A stretch of DNA of 64,000 nt from Desulfosporosinus shakirovi (lineage in GTDB: Bacteria; Bacillota; Desulfitobacteriia; Desulfitobacteriales; Desulfitobacteriaceae). The notes beneath the pieces were generated by a model. That model was not told the origin of the DNA and made no database searches. It worked only from the letters and a program-made list of their open reading frames with translations. A program made the position numbers and the translations under genes. This document shows positions 53,735 through 62,274 of this stretch, in pieces. The stretch lies in the NCBI RefSeq assembly GCF_020595055.1, contig NZ_JAJDOO010000020.1, forward strand, positions 1-64,000. The letters run 5' to 3'. Within the stretch, counting starts at the first letter, position 1. Each line of letters opens with the position of its first letter.

Positions 53735-55837
53735 TTAAGATAGATTATATTTGCCTAGCTTTTCATAAAATGCGGATCGGCTCATTTTAAGGAGGCGGGC
53801 GGCGGCACTCTTATTGCCCTTAGCCTTTTTTAGAGCTACCAAAAGCATTTCCTTATCAACATCGCTTAATATTGAGCGATAGGAGGATGGTTCATAGGGT
53901 TGCTGGCCGAATTGAAAGATCTGGGCAGAGAGGTGTTCTATATCGATTTCGCCCTCCAAAACGTAATTTGCAGCTCTCTCAATGGTATTTTCAAGTTCCC
54001 GGATATTCCCGGGCCAAGAGTGAATTAGTAAAGCATCTTTGGCGGCTTGTGTTATGCCAACAACATTGGATCCTAAAATTTCATTGTATTTTTGAATGAA
54101 AACCTGAGTCAAAGGCAATATGTCTTCGGAACGTTCCCGAAGTGGAGGCAAATTAAACTGAATTACATTTAGACGATAAAAAAGATCTTCTCGAAAAGCT
54201 CCTTTATTTATCGCTTCTCGCAAATCCTTATTTGTGGCGGCTATAATTCGAACGTCCACCTTCTGAGTCCTGACTCCACCCACTCGCATAAATTCTTTAT
54301 CCTGTAAAACCTGTAATATCTTAACTTGTATAGACAGAGGCATATCTCCAATTTCATCGAGGAAAACAGTTCCCTCATGGGCTTGGGTAAAATACCCGAT
54401 TTTACCTTTTCGGGAGGCCCCTGTAAAAGAACCAGGGGCGTAGCCAAAGAGTTCGGATTCTAAGAGAGATTCTGGAATGGCAGCACAATTAACTTTAACA
54501 AATGGTTGATTTGCTCGGGGACTGGCGGCGTGGATGGCATGAGCAAACATGCCTTTACCTACTCCACTTTCACCGGTTAGTAGAACTGTTGAACTGCTGC
54601 GAGCAATCCGATGGGCGTCCTTTTTCATTTTAATAAAGCCGGAGTTTTTGGATACCAGATTATCAAAGCTATTTCCGCGCTTCTCAAGTTCATCGCGATA
54701 ATATTGGACTTGTTGTCTTAAAGAGAGCCATTTTCGGGCTATTTCTTCAGTGAGTCTGTTATCATCAAGATAGACAGTACTAACGACACCTACGGTCTGA
54801 GTTTCATCATAAATAACCTCGTTAATGGGTATATGTGAAACAATGCAGTTTCTATCGTTAATACAGCATATTTCTACTTCGGCAATGCCGTTTTTACTTA
54901 CCTCAGCGGGAACCCCGCTTGTTAAAAGTTTTTTGATAGGCATTCCAATCATTGCTTCAGCATTGTCAGCAATGAGTCGGCATCCACTTTCATTAACATA
55001 TTTTACAGAACCTGAGATATCTGAAACAAAAACACCGTCAGAAGAAGCATTAAGGACTCCGTCAAGACTGGTCTGCAAGTCTTTAACGATTTCCAGTTCT
55101 CGGGCCATTTCTTCCATATCCGAGATATCAATAAAAGCAATTTTTGTGCCAATCTGAACATCATCTGCAATAATCGGCATTTGGCTAACAATGACTGGAA
55201 GGGTCTGTATTATCTGCTTTATTCCCCGGCTGCGATTACTGAATATCTTAAGATCAGGCAACACAAATTCCAAGTGTAAACCCTTGATCTCGGCAGAGTT
55301 TAGTCCGAACATCGTTTCAGCGACAGGATTGATCCGCAATATTTTCCCGTTATTGTCAATAACAATGATGCCTTCATAATTTGCGTTGAAGATAGACTCA
55401 AGCAGAACGTTAGATGTCATAATCAATTTCTGACTTCCCCTAAGATATTCTGCCGTTCCAATCATTCCAACTGGCGAACCTTGTTGATCAACAACAACTA
55501 CATAATCAACCAGGCTTTGGCTGGAGCGCACCACCATTGATATTTCATCATAGCACAGGTCGCATGGTACAGAAATTGGTTCATTAACTATGTAAGGAGT
55601 GCAAGGATCATCGAGGCACGAACCATCCAGCAGTGCCTTATATAACCTTTTTTTGGGAAAGACCCCAATTAACTTCTCGTCTGTATCAACGACTGGAAGA
55701 GTATCCAGCCTAGAATCCTGGTAATATTGGACTACAGTTCGCAGAGAATCACTTGGATGAATAACAATAAAATGTTTATTCATCATCTGCTTAACGGTTA
55801 GCCATGAAGTGTAGTTTAAGTTTTCAGGAACCACCAT
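53735..55837 (-). CDS. sigma-54-dependent activator with CBS pair, two PAS domains, AAA+ and Fis HTH
   Basis: This 700-residue regulator is a paralogue of the one at 5.5 kb. CBS motifs cover about 12-135, PAS domains about 145-245 and 258-360, then AAA+ with Walker A G-E-S-G-V-G-K-G, a G-S-F-T-G-A loop (near 473; Ala to Ser, tolerated in several activators) and intact Walker B V-F-L-D-E-I-G-D. The Fis-type helix-turn-helix ends the protein. GGGAGGAG stands 9 nt before the ATG. It lies between the chemoreceptor and the glutaryl/crotonyl-CoA genes, both with sigma-54 promoters, and probably drives one or both. Confidence 0.93.
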   Translation of the reverse strand: MVVPENLNYTSWLTVKQMMNKHFIVIHPSDSLRTVVQYYQDSRLDTLPVVDTDEKLIGVFPKKRLYKALLDGSCLDDPCTPYIVNEPISVPCDLCYDEISMVVRSSQSLVDYVVVVDQQGSPVGMIGTAEYLRGSQKLIMTSNVLLESIFNANYEGIIVIDNNGKILRINPVAETMFGLNSAEIKGLHLEFVLPDLKIFSNRSRGIKQIIQTLPVIVSQMPIIADDVQIGTKIAFIDISDMEEMARELEIVKDLQTSLDGVLNASSDGVFVSDISGSVKYVNESGCRLIADNAEAMIGMPIKKLLTSGVPAEVSKNGIAEVEICCINDRNCIVSHIPINEVIYDETQTVGVVSTVYLDDNRLTEEIARKWLSLRQQVQYYRDELEKRGNSFDNLVSKNSGFIKMKKDAHRIARSSSTVLLTGESGVGKGMFAHAIHAASPRANQPFVKVNCAAIPESLLESELFGYAPGSFTGASRKGKIGYFTQAHEGTVFLDEIGDMPLSIQVKILQVLQDKEFMRVGGVRTQKVDVRIIAATNKDLREAINKGAFREDLFYRLNVIQFNLPPLRERSEDILPLTQVFIQKYNEILGSNVVGITQAAKDALLIHSWPGNIRELENTIERAANYVLEGEIDIEHLSAQIFQFGQQPYEPSSYRSILSDVDKEMLLVALKKAKGNKSAAARLLKMSRSAFYEKLGKYNLS

Positions 55838-55991
55838 TATGCTATTCTCCTCCCGTTGCCTTTTCAGAATACTTAAATTTTACAGTCATATTCTTCTGAA
55901 TAATTAAATTATACTATAGAATCCAGTATTGTAAAATGTATTTTCTGCAACTGTTACTAAGGTCGTATTTACCTTCTATTAGGGAAGACAA

Positions 55992-56795
55992 TTAAAATCT
56001 TCTTCTTATACTAACATCTTCAGCCAGGAATTCCTGCAGCGATCCATCTGATAAACGCACTATGAGTCCTCCCTTTTCACTGACATCTTCGGCTGATCCG
56101 TGGATGGAATAGTTTCCTTTGTTAACAGTTACGTTTCTTCCTAAGGTGACATTGTTCTTAATCCACTTGTTGCGAAGATAAGGATGCCCAGCTCTTACAA
56201 AGCCCTGGAAATGTTCGTCCCAGCTAATAATAAACTGTTTAAGCAGTTTAAAGCGAGAAACGTTTTGGCCCAGTTCTATGCTTAGTGAAGTGCTGGTTTC
56301 CTGGCAATCGGATGGGAGATGAATGGTTTCCAAATTCACATTTATCCCTAGGCCTATGATTACGTACTCAAAATTGGATTTGGAAAAATTGCTCTCGGCA
56401 AGTATGCCGCAGACTTTTTTGCCGTTTATGAAAATATCGTTAGGCCATTTGATTCCAGCTGCACAGCCGGTAACTATTTTTATAGTTTCAGCAACAACCA
56501 CTGCGGTTAATAGGGTAAGTTGAGGTACAAATTGCACGCTGATTTGGGGTCTCAAAATCATGGACAACAAAAGTCCCTTACCAGGTGGGCAGTGCCACTG
56601 GCGTTGCATTCTGCCATGGCCGGAGGACTGGGATCTGCTCATAACTACGCTGCCATCGGTAGCGCCGGATATGGCCATTTGTCTTGCAATACTGTTGGTT
56701 GAAGTTAACTCCCGATAATAATATATTTCCTTGCCTAGCAGGCTAAAGTGCTTATGTCGTGAGCAAACCTCTTTGCCAATAGATTTATGTACCAT
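55992..56795 (-). CDS. biotin-[acetyl-CoA-carboxylase] ligase without DNA-binding domain
   Basis: This 267-residue biotin protein ligase lacks the N-terminal winged helix of BirA. The biotin-AMP loop is S-G-H-G-R-M-Q-R-Q-W instead of G-R-G-R-x-G-R, while K-W-P-N-D-I is intact. It could biotinylate the carrier of the decarboxylase whose beta subunit begins at 62.9 kb. An AAGGAGGATC lies about 11 nt before the ATG. The altered loop might change the stability of biotinyl-AMP. Confidence 0.85.
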   Translation of the reverse strand: MVHKSIGKEVCSRHKHFSLLGKEIYYYRELTSTNSIARQMAISGATDGSVVMSRSQSSGHGRMQRQWHCPPGKGLLLSMILRPQISVQFVPQLTLLTAVVVAETIKIVTGCAAGIKWPNDIFINGKKVCGILAESNFSKSNFEYVIIGLGINVNLETIHLPSDCQETSTSLSIELGQNVSRFKLLKQFIISWDEHFQGFVRAGHPYLRNKWIKNNVTLGRNVTVNKGNYSIHGSAEDVSEKGGLIVRLSDGSLQEFLAEDVSIRRRF

Positions 56796-56954
56796 AAAAA
56801 CTAGATCCTCCTTCTTGGCTGCGCATAGTAATTGAAATTAAAATATCACCTTCTTACGCTTGCGTCAAACTGTCAAGTCTGTAACATTGAAGCAAATGTG
56901 TTCGTAAAACCGGAAAAAGATGTCCACTTAACCATACAATTTACAGAATAGATT

Positions 56955-56997
56955 TTGAATTTCAACCAAAGAAAATCAATAATAAATATTGAATTTC
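56955..56997 (+). promoter_or_regulatory. paired direct repeat, candidate activator site
   Basis: TTGAATTTC occurs at 56955-56963 and 56989-56997, 34 bp apart (about three helical turns) and 50-90 bp before the -24 element. Short and AT-rich, so chance is possible. Confidence 0.3.
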
Positions 56998-57045
56998 CAC
57001 ATAGGCAAGGGGATTTATCGAATATCTAATGAGGTTAATCATATT

Positions 57046-57061
57046 TGGCACAATTATTGCA
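57046..57061 (+). promoter_or_regulatory. sigma-54 promoter of the acyl-CoA dehydrogenase operon
   Basis: TGGCAC-AATTA-TTGCA is a perfect consensus match, about 225 nt before the first gene. Confidence 0.88.
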
Positions 57062-57287
57062 TTATTTTATGTAGAAACAGGACTGTACTTGTTTACTAAA
57101 TCATTGGGACGCAGTGACGCAGGTGTCTTTATGGATGTTTATGAAAAAGTTATAAGGCAAACGCAAATAACAAATAGGCGGAGGTGGATGTAGTAAGAAA
57201 CATTATCATATAATAATAATTACTGCGTTACGTCTGGAAATTGCATAACTAAAGTGAAATAAATAATAACTAGGGAGTGAGGAAATA

Positions 57288-58445
57288 ATGGATTTCGGAT
57301 TAACGGAAGATCAGCAAATGATACAAGATATGGCTCGTAACTTTGCTCAAAAGGAAATAGCTCCTTTTGTCGAAGAGGATGAAGAAAACCACTACTACCG
57401 CAGAGAGATACTGAGCAAATTGGGTGATTTAGGTCTGTTGGGTTGGAGTATACCAGAGGAGTACGGCGGAAATGGCATGGGTTGGATGGAGGGCGTTCTA
57501 GCTCTATATGAAATAGGCAAGGTTCATACTTCTTGGAGACTGGCAATCAGCGGCAACTGCTGGGGGCCTGCTATGACGATAAATCAGTATGGTACTGAAG
57601 AGCAAAAGCAAAAGTATATCCCAGGGCTGGTAGATGGTTCATTTGTAGGTAGCTTTGCTATAACCGAAGCTAATACTGGTTCCGATGTGGCCAGTATGAA
57701 GACTTTTGCCGAAGACAAAGGGGATCACTGGTTGCTGAATGGATCCAAAATGTGGATTTCCGGAGGACACAGTTGTGATGTCGGGCTACTCTATGCCGTT
57801 ACTGAAAAAGGCGCGGGTGCTAAAGGACTATCCTGTTTTATCGTTGATTACAATAAAACCCCTGGTGTTACCAGAATCCCAATCCTCTCGAAAGTCGGCA
57901 TGTGGCCTGCACCGACTTCGGAACTGGTTTTTGAAAACGCTGTGATTCCGAAGGAAAATCTTTTAGGTCCGCTAAATAAAGGTTTTCAAATATGTATGTG
58001 GATGTTGAACAACACTCGTATGGGTTGTGCCACTGGTTCAGCAGCGCTCTCAGCAGCTTGCTTGGAAGGTGCAGTTCAATATGCTAATGAGCGTACTCAG
58101 TTTGGAAAGCCCATTGGAAAGTATCAAATGATCCAAGCACAAATTGCTGAAATGAAACTAGAAGATGAAGCAGCAAAATACCTCGTTTATCATGCTGCCT
58201 GGTTAAAGGATAATAATTTGCCCAGTCAGCAAGCAACTTCGATGGCTAAGTTATTCGGTTGTACAGCAGCCGTTCATGGTGCCAACATGGCTATGAAAAT
58301 TTATGGCTCCTATGGTTATTCAACTGAATATCCTTGTGGAAGATGGCTCCGCGATGCCAAGCAGTTTGAAACTCTGGAAGGGACTTCCAACATTCATATG
58401 CAGATTATCGCAGGAATCGAACTGGGTTATCAACCCAATCGGTAA
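57288..58445 (+). CDS. acyl-CoA dehydrogenase, possibly a non-decarboxylating glutaryl-CoA dehydrogenase
   Basis: This 385-residue FAD enzyme has the acyl-CoA dehydrogenase signatures F-A-I-T-E-A-N-T-G-S-D, E-R-x-Q-F-G-K-P-I and the catalytic glutamate in L-E-G-T-S-N-I-H. From memory, several segments (A-E-D-K-G-D-H-W-L-L-N-G-S-K and G-Y-S-T-E-Y-P near the end) resemble the Desulfococcus glutaryl-CoA dehydrogenase that forms glutaconyl-CoA without decarboxylation. A GcdB-type decarboxylase subunit lies 5 kb downstream, which would be its natural partner. Butyryl-CoA or another acyl-CoA remains possible. It heads the operon behind a sigma-54 promoter. Confidence 0.85.
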   Translation: MDFGLTEDQQMIQDMARNFAQKEIAPFVEEDEENHYYRREILSKLGDLGLLGWSIPEEYGGNGMGWMEGVLALYEIGKVHTSWRLAISGNCWGPAMTINQYGTEEQKQKYIPGLVDGSFVGSFAITEANTGSDVASMKTFAEDKGDHWLLNGSKMWISGGHSCDVGLLYAVTEKGAGAKGLSCFIVDYNKTPGVTRIPILSKVGMWPAPTSELVFENAVIPKENLLGPLNKGFQICMWMLNNTRMGCATGSAALSAACLEGAVQYANERTQFGKPIGKYQMIQAQIAEMKLEDEAAKYLVYHAAWLKDNNLPSQQATSMAKLFGCTAAVHGANMAMKIYGSYGYSTEYPCGRWLRDAKQFETLEGTSNIHMQIIAGIELGYQPNR

Positions 58446-58483
58446 GTCCGCTAATAGAAACCACAGCTGGCGAAGATCGATTT

Positions 58484-58508
58484 CAAGCCCTTGCAGAGCA
58501 AGGGCTTG
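58484..58508 (+). other. intercistronic hairpin
   Basis: CAAGCCCTTG-CAGAG-CAAGGGCTTG is a perfect 10-bp stem without T run, 38 nt after the acyl-CoA dehydrogenase stop. Likely a stability element or partial terminator inside the operon. Confidence 0.6.
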
Positions 58509-58616
58509 AGGCATTAAACTATAATCTGTAGTCCGGAATGAGGAAAGAAATTATTGAAGGCCAAAGCTTGAGTACTTGGATCAGGACTTAGAATAAATGA
58601 AAATGGAGGGGTAAGT

Positions 58617-59462
58617 ATGAAAACAATTATGGTTATAGGGGCTGGTCAGATGGGGGGCGGAATCGCTCAAGTTGCTGCCCAAGCAGGCTACTCTGTTATT
58701 TTAAATGACATTAAGGATGAATTTGTTGAACGGGGTTTCGGCATCATCCAGAAAAACCTTAGTCGCAGTGTTGAAAAAGGAAAACTTACTGCTGAAGAGA
58801 AAGAGGTCATGATTGGTCTTATTACTAAATCAACCTCTCTGCAAGATGCGGTAGCCGCTGACTTAGTTATCGAAGCCGCTGTGGAAAATATGGCCATTAA
58901 AGCCCAAGTGTTTTCTCAGCTTGACGTCATTTGCCCTGAACACACGATACTTTCGACCAATACATCCTCATTACCCATCACTGAGATAGCAGCCTTTACC
59001 AAACGTCCGGATCGAGTGATTGGAATGCACTTTATGAACCCGGTTCCGGTTATGAAGCTTGTCGAAGTTATTCGTGGCTTGGCCACCAGCGACGAAGTCT
59101 ATAAAACGATAGAAACCTTAAGTGAGAAAATGGGCAAAACACCAGTGGAAGTCAATGATGCCCCCGGATTTATTGCCAACCGTGTCTTAATCCCAATGCT
59201 CAATGAAGCCGTCTGTACACTCAATGAGGGCATAGCTACGGTGGAAGCGATCGATAATGTTATGAAGTTAGGGATGAATCACCCCATGGGTCCATTAGCG
59301 TTAGCGGATCTAATCGGTCTGGACACCGTCTTATCCATTATGGAAGTTCTTCATGAAGGTCTGGGTGATAAATATCGCCCTTGCCCGTTACTCCGTAAAT
59401 ACGTCAAAGCAGGCTGGCTTGGACGAAAATCCGGACGTGGTTTTTATAATTACCAGACTTAA
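58617..59462 (+). CDS. hbd: 3-hydroxybutyryl-CoA dehydrogenase
   Basis: This 281-residue NAD(P)-dependent enzyme interconverts 3-hydroxybutyryl-CoA and acetoacetyl-CoA. The Rossmann motif G-A-G-Q-M-G-G-G, the catalytic H-F-M-N-P-V-P and the end [12 protein letters not shown] match clostridial Hbd. Followed by crotonase and thiolase genes, it completes the crotonyl-CoA to acetyl-CoA route. The gene at 11.6 kb is a more divergent paralogue. Confidence 0.94.
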   Translation: MKTIMVIGAGQMGGGIAQVAAQAGYSVILNDIKDEFVERGFGIIQKNLSRSVEKGKLTAEEKEVMIGLITKSTSLQDAVAADLVIEAAVENMAIKAQVFSQLDVICPEHTILSTNTSSLPITEIAAFTKRPDRVIGMHFMNPVPVMKLVEVIRGLATSDEVYKTIETLSEKMGKTPVEVNDAPGFIANRVLIPMLNEAVCTLNEGIATVEAIDNVMKLGMNHPMGPLALADLIGLDTVLSIMEVLHEGLGDKYRPCPLLRKYVKAGWLGRKSGRGFYNYQT

Positions 59463-59556
59463 TAATAGGCATCGTTAATCTTGTTTAAAGATAATATCTC
59501 TGAAATTAATCAATGGTATTTAGTCATGAAACTCAGTATAACGAGGAGGACAAACC

Positions 59557-60339
59557 ATGGAGTATAATAATCTTATCATAGAACAAAACGGTGCTGTCGC
59601 CGTTTTAACTATTAACCGGCCTAAAGCCTTAAATGCCTTGAATGCAGACACGCTGATGGAACTTTCTTCTGTGCTTGATGAGCTAGAGAAGAATTCCAGT
59701 GTCAAAGTGGTGATAATCACAGGCAGTGGAGAGAAGGCCTTTGTTGCGGGAGCAGACATAGCTCAGATGAAAGAGCTTAAGGTTCTAGAAGGCAGACGTT
59801 TCGCTCAACTAGGTCAAGCAACTTTTCGTAAGCTTGAACTTCTGTCTCAACCGGTGATCGCCGCAGTTAATGGATTCGCCTTGGGAGGTGGATGCGAGTT
59901 AGCCATGGCCTGTGATATCCGTTTAGCAAGTGAAACCGCAAAATTTGGTCAACCGGAAGTAACCCTGGGAATCACGGCGGGGTTTGCAGGCACTCAGCGT
60001 TTACCTCGCCTTGTCGGTGCCGGACGGGCTAGCGAATTGCTATTTACAGGGGACATTATTGATGCCCAAGAGGCTTATCGCATCGGCTTGGTAAATCATG
60101 TCTATCCATTAGAAACCCTTATAGAAGAAGCCCTAAAGCTTGCCAACCGTATTGCTGGGCGTGCCCCCGCAGCAGTACAGCTAAGTAAAAGCGCTATCCA
60201 GCGTGGAAAGAACATAGATATTGACAGCGGACAAGCCTACGAAGCAGAGGTTTTCGGCCTCACGTTCAGCACAATCGATCAAAAAGAGGGTTGCTCAGCC
60301 TTTTTAGAACGACGTAAGCCTGATTTCAAAGGGTGTTAA
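59557..60339 (+). CDS. crt: enoyl-CoA hydratase (crotonase)
   Basis: This 260-residue crotonase hydrates crotonyl-CoA to 3-hydroxybutyryl-CoA. Both catalytic glutamates are present, in G-G-G-C-E-L-A-M and F-G-Q-P-E-V, and the oxyanion A-G-A-D-I is intact. CGAGGAGG precedes the ATG. It is flanked by hbd and thiolase, the classic butanoate-type set. Confidence 0.92.
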   Translation: MEYNNLIIEQNGAVAVLTINRPKALNALNADTLMELSSVLDELEKNSSVKVVIITGSGEKAFVAGADIAQMKELKVLEGRRFAQLGQATFRKLELLSQPVIAAVNGFALGGGCELAMACDIRLASETAKFGQPEVTLGITAGFAGTQRLPRLVGAGRASELLFTGDIIDAQEAYRIGLVNHVYPLETLIEEALKLANRIAGRAPAAVQLSKSAIQRGKNIDIDSGQAYEAEVFGLTFSTIDQKEGCSAFLERRKPDFKGC

Positions 60340-60407
60340 TTACATTTTCGGTAAATCGAGGAAATATCCAAACTCAAGTCGAACATTATAAAGGAGTTGA
60401 TTATTAA

Positions 60408-61586
60408 ATGAGAGAAGTTGTTATCGTAAGTGCTGTTCGTACACCCGTGGGTTCATTTTTAGGTGCTCTAGGGCAGACATCGGCTGCTGAGTTAGGTGCA
60501 ATTGCCATCAAGGAATCGATGAAAAGAGCTGGTATTACAGCTGATCAGGTTGATGAGGTTATTATGGGCAACGTGTTGCAAGGTGGGCTAGGACAAAATC
60601 CCGCTCGCCAAGCGTCTATTAAAGCTGGAATTCCACAGGAAGTTCCTTCATGGACACTTAATAAAGTATGCGGATCAGGAATTAAATCTGTTGTTTGTGC
60701 TGCCCAGGCCATTATCTCCGAGGACGCTGATATTGTTATTGCAGGCGGGATGGAGAGCATGTCCTTAGCGCCTTATGCTCTTCCTAAAGCACGTACAGGG
60801 TATCGGATGGGTAACAGCAGCTTTATTGATACCATGATTATCGATGGATTAACAGATGCTATGAACAATATTCATATGGGCATAACCGCTGAAAACATCG
60901 CAGAACAGTTTGGTATTTCCCGTGACGAACAAGATCACTATGCGGTCTCCAGTCAAAATCGCACGGAGGAGGCTATTAAAGCCGGAAAATTTGATGAGGA
61001 AATTGTATCCGTGTCCATTCCCCAACGCAAAGGCGATCCCCTTGTTATCTCGCAGGACGAATTTCCACGTTTTGGTGCAACCTATGAAGCCCTCGCTAAG
61101 TTAAAAGGCGCTTTCAAAAAAGATGGAACCGTCACTGCCGGGAATGCTTCGGGAATCAATGACGGGGCTGCTGCTGTCGTCGTTATGGCTAAGGAGAAGG
61201 CAGTGGAACTGGGCTTAACCCCTCTTGCGACCATCACATCATGGGGTTCAGCAGGTGTAGATCCCTTAATTATGGGAACTGGCCCCATCCCGGCTAGCCG
61301 TAAGGCATTAGAAAAAGCGGGACTGAAAATTGAAGATATTGATCTTGTGGAAGCCAATGAGGCATTTGCATCTCAAACTTTAAGAGTTGCTAAAGAGTTG
61401 CAACTTGATATGGCGAAGACGAATGTAAACGGTGGAGCAATTGCTATCGGTCATCCTGTGGGTGCTTCTGGAACTCGTATCCTAGTAACTTTATTGCACG
61501 AAATGAAACGCAAAAATGCCCATCGTGGATTAGCCACACTGTGTATCGGTGGAGGTCAAGGGATCGCCATGATTGTAGAACGTTAA
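60408..61586 (+). CDS. acetyl-CoA C-acetyltransferase
   Basis: This 392-residue thiolase cleaves acetoacetyl-CoA to two acetyl-CoA. Active residues are Cys88 (K-V-C-G-S-G), His349 (G-H-P-V-G-A-S-G) and Cys379 (C-I-G-G-G-Q-G). Its active-site loop is canonical, unlike the thiolase at 351-1541. AAGGAG precedes the ATG. A terminator about 180 nt downstream ends the operon. Confidence 0.95.
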   Translation: MREVVIVSAVRTPVGSFLGALGQTSAAELGAIAIKESMKRAGITADQVDEVIMGNVLQGGLGQNPARQASIKAGIPQEVPSWTLNKVCGSGIKSVVCAAQAIISEDADIVIAGGMESMSLAPYALPKARTGYRMGNSSFIDTMIIDGLTDAMNNIHMGITAENIAEQFGISRDEQDHYAVSSQNRTEEAIKAGKFDEEIVSVSIPQRKGDPLVISQDEFPRFGATYEALAKLKGAFKKDGTVTAGNASGINDGAAAVVVMAKEKAVELGLTPLATITSWGSAGVDPLIMGTGPIPASRKALEKAGLKIEDIDLVEANEAFASQTLRVAKELQLDMAKTNVNGGAIAIGHPVGASGTRILVTLLHEMKRKNAHRGLATLCIGGGQGIAMIVER

Positions 61587-61621
61587 ACGACCTGTTCATT
61601 GTCCTTTATTGATTGCAGGAG

Positions 61622-61645
61622 ATGTGTACTGAAAACACAACAGTT
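61622..61645 (+). repeat. 24-bp element shared with 42494-42517
   Basis: Identical over 24 bases to the minus strand at 42494-42517. It lies about 420 bp upstream of the sigma-54 promoter at 62063, between the thiolase stop and its terminator. Confidence 0.65.
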
Positions 61646-61764
61646 GAGGAGATTACATCCTTAAAAAGCGCAGACATATGAATAGGGAAGATGGTTTCAG
61701 CAATTAATTAAAATTATTGAGCGCAAACCGTTTTAATGAAACAGTTTAGTAGAGTTGATTCTAT

Positions 61765-61796
61765 AAGAACATCCGAGTAGGATGTTCTTTTCTTTA
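61765..61796 (+). terminator. terminator of the acyl-CoA dehydrogenase-thiolase operon
   Basis: AAGAACATCC-GAGTA-GGATGTTCTT followed by TTCTTT. Confidence 0.8.
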
Positions 61797-61859
61797 TTCT
61801 AGTCAGAAAGTATAAGTTTCGTTACATAATTCATGGAAGGTCACTGTTCGCCATCACGG

Positions 61860-61940
61860 TATCTTGCCATCCATGGCGGTGCATTAACCTCGAACATCCA
61901 TGTTCGAGGCATAGCTACAGGGACACTCGACCGTCCATGG
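61860..61940 (+). repeat. composite dispersed repeat
   Basis: It contains the palindrome CCTCGAAC-ATCCAT-GTTCGAGG (61888-61909, other copy at 29137) and the AGGGACACT core (61919-61940, other copies at 24.5 and 42.7 kb), so both repeat families belong to one larger element. An open frame through it is not credible as a gene. Confidence 0.7.
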
Positions 61941-62062
61941 TCAGGGCATAAGGACAAGGAGATGGCAGGCTTAGGGTTAACCAGGTTTTTCAAAAAAAAT
62001 AATAATAGCCTTTTATCTAAATAACTTGCAGATACAGTATTAAACTTAATAATCCAGTAAAT

Positions 62063-62078
62063 TGGCATGTATATTGCA
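62063..62078 (+). promoter_or_regulatory. sigma-54 promoter upstream of the decarboxylase genes
   Basis: TGGCAT-GTATA-TTGCA matches the consensus. Between it and the intact genes at 62.75 kb lies only the decayed CoA-transferase pair and a doubtful 22-codon GTG frame (62134-62202) with a C-S-N-C motif. Confidence 0.82.
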
Positions 62079-62274
62079 TTATACATTAACAGGTTCATAT
62101 TAAAATTAGTTTCAAACAATGATGCATTAGGTGGTGAAGCTAGAGAGAATTGTCACGAACTGCTCAAATTGCGGTTACTCCTATCGAGCCGAAACAGATT
62201 AATAGTGGAGCAAGGCTTAATAATCTGGGTGAACAACTTAAATTTAAAAGGGGTAGTTTAGATAACTGGAGTGC

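Larger units (their letters stand above)
56796..57287. other. intergenic regulatory region before the acyl-CoA dehydrogenase
   Basis: This 492-nt region between divergent genes contains a sigma-54 promoter and two direct copies of TTGAATTTC upstream. I see no gene or RNA in the rest. Confidence 0.5.

Noticed and set aside
61833-62024. Frames on both strands through the composite repeat
   Set aside because: Repeat sequence with palindromes; no start signals or motifs.
62134-62202. 22-codon GTG frame with C-S-N-C after the last sigma-54 promoter
   Set aside because: The AGGTG directly abuts the GTG, and the peptide is too short to support as a gene.
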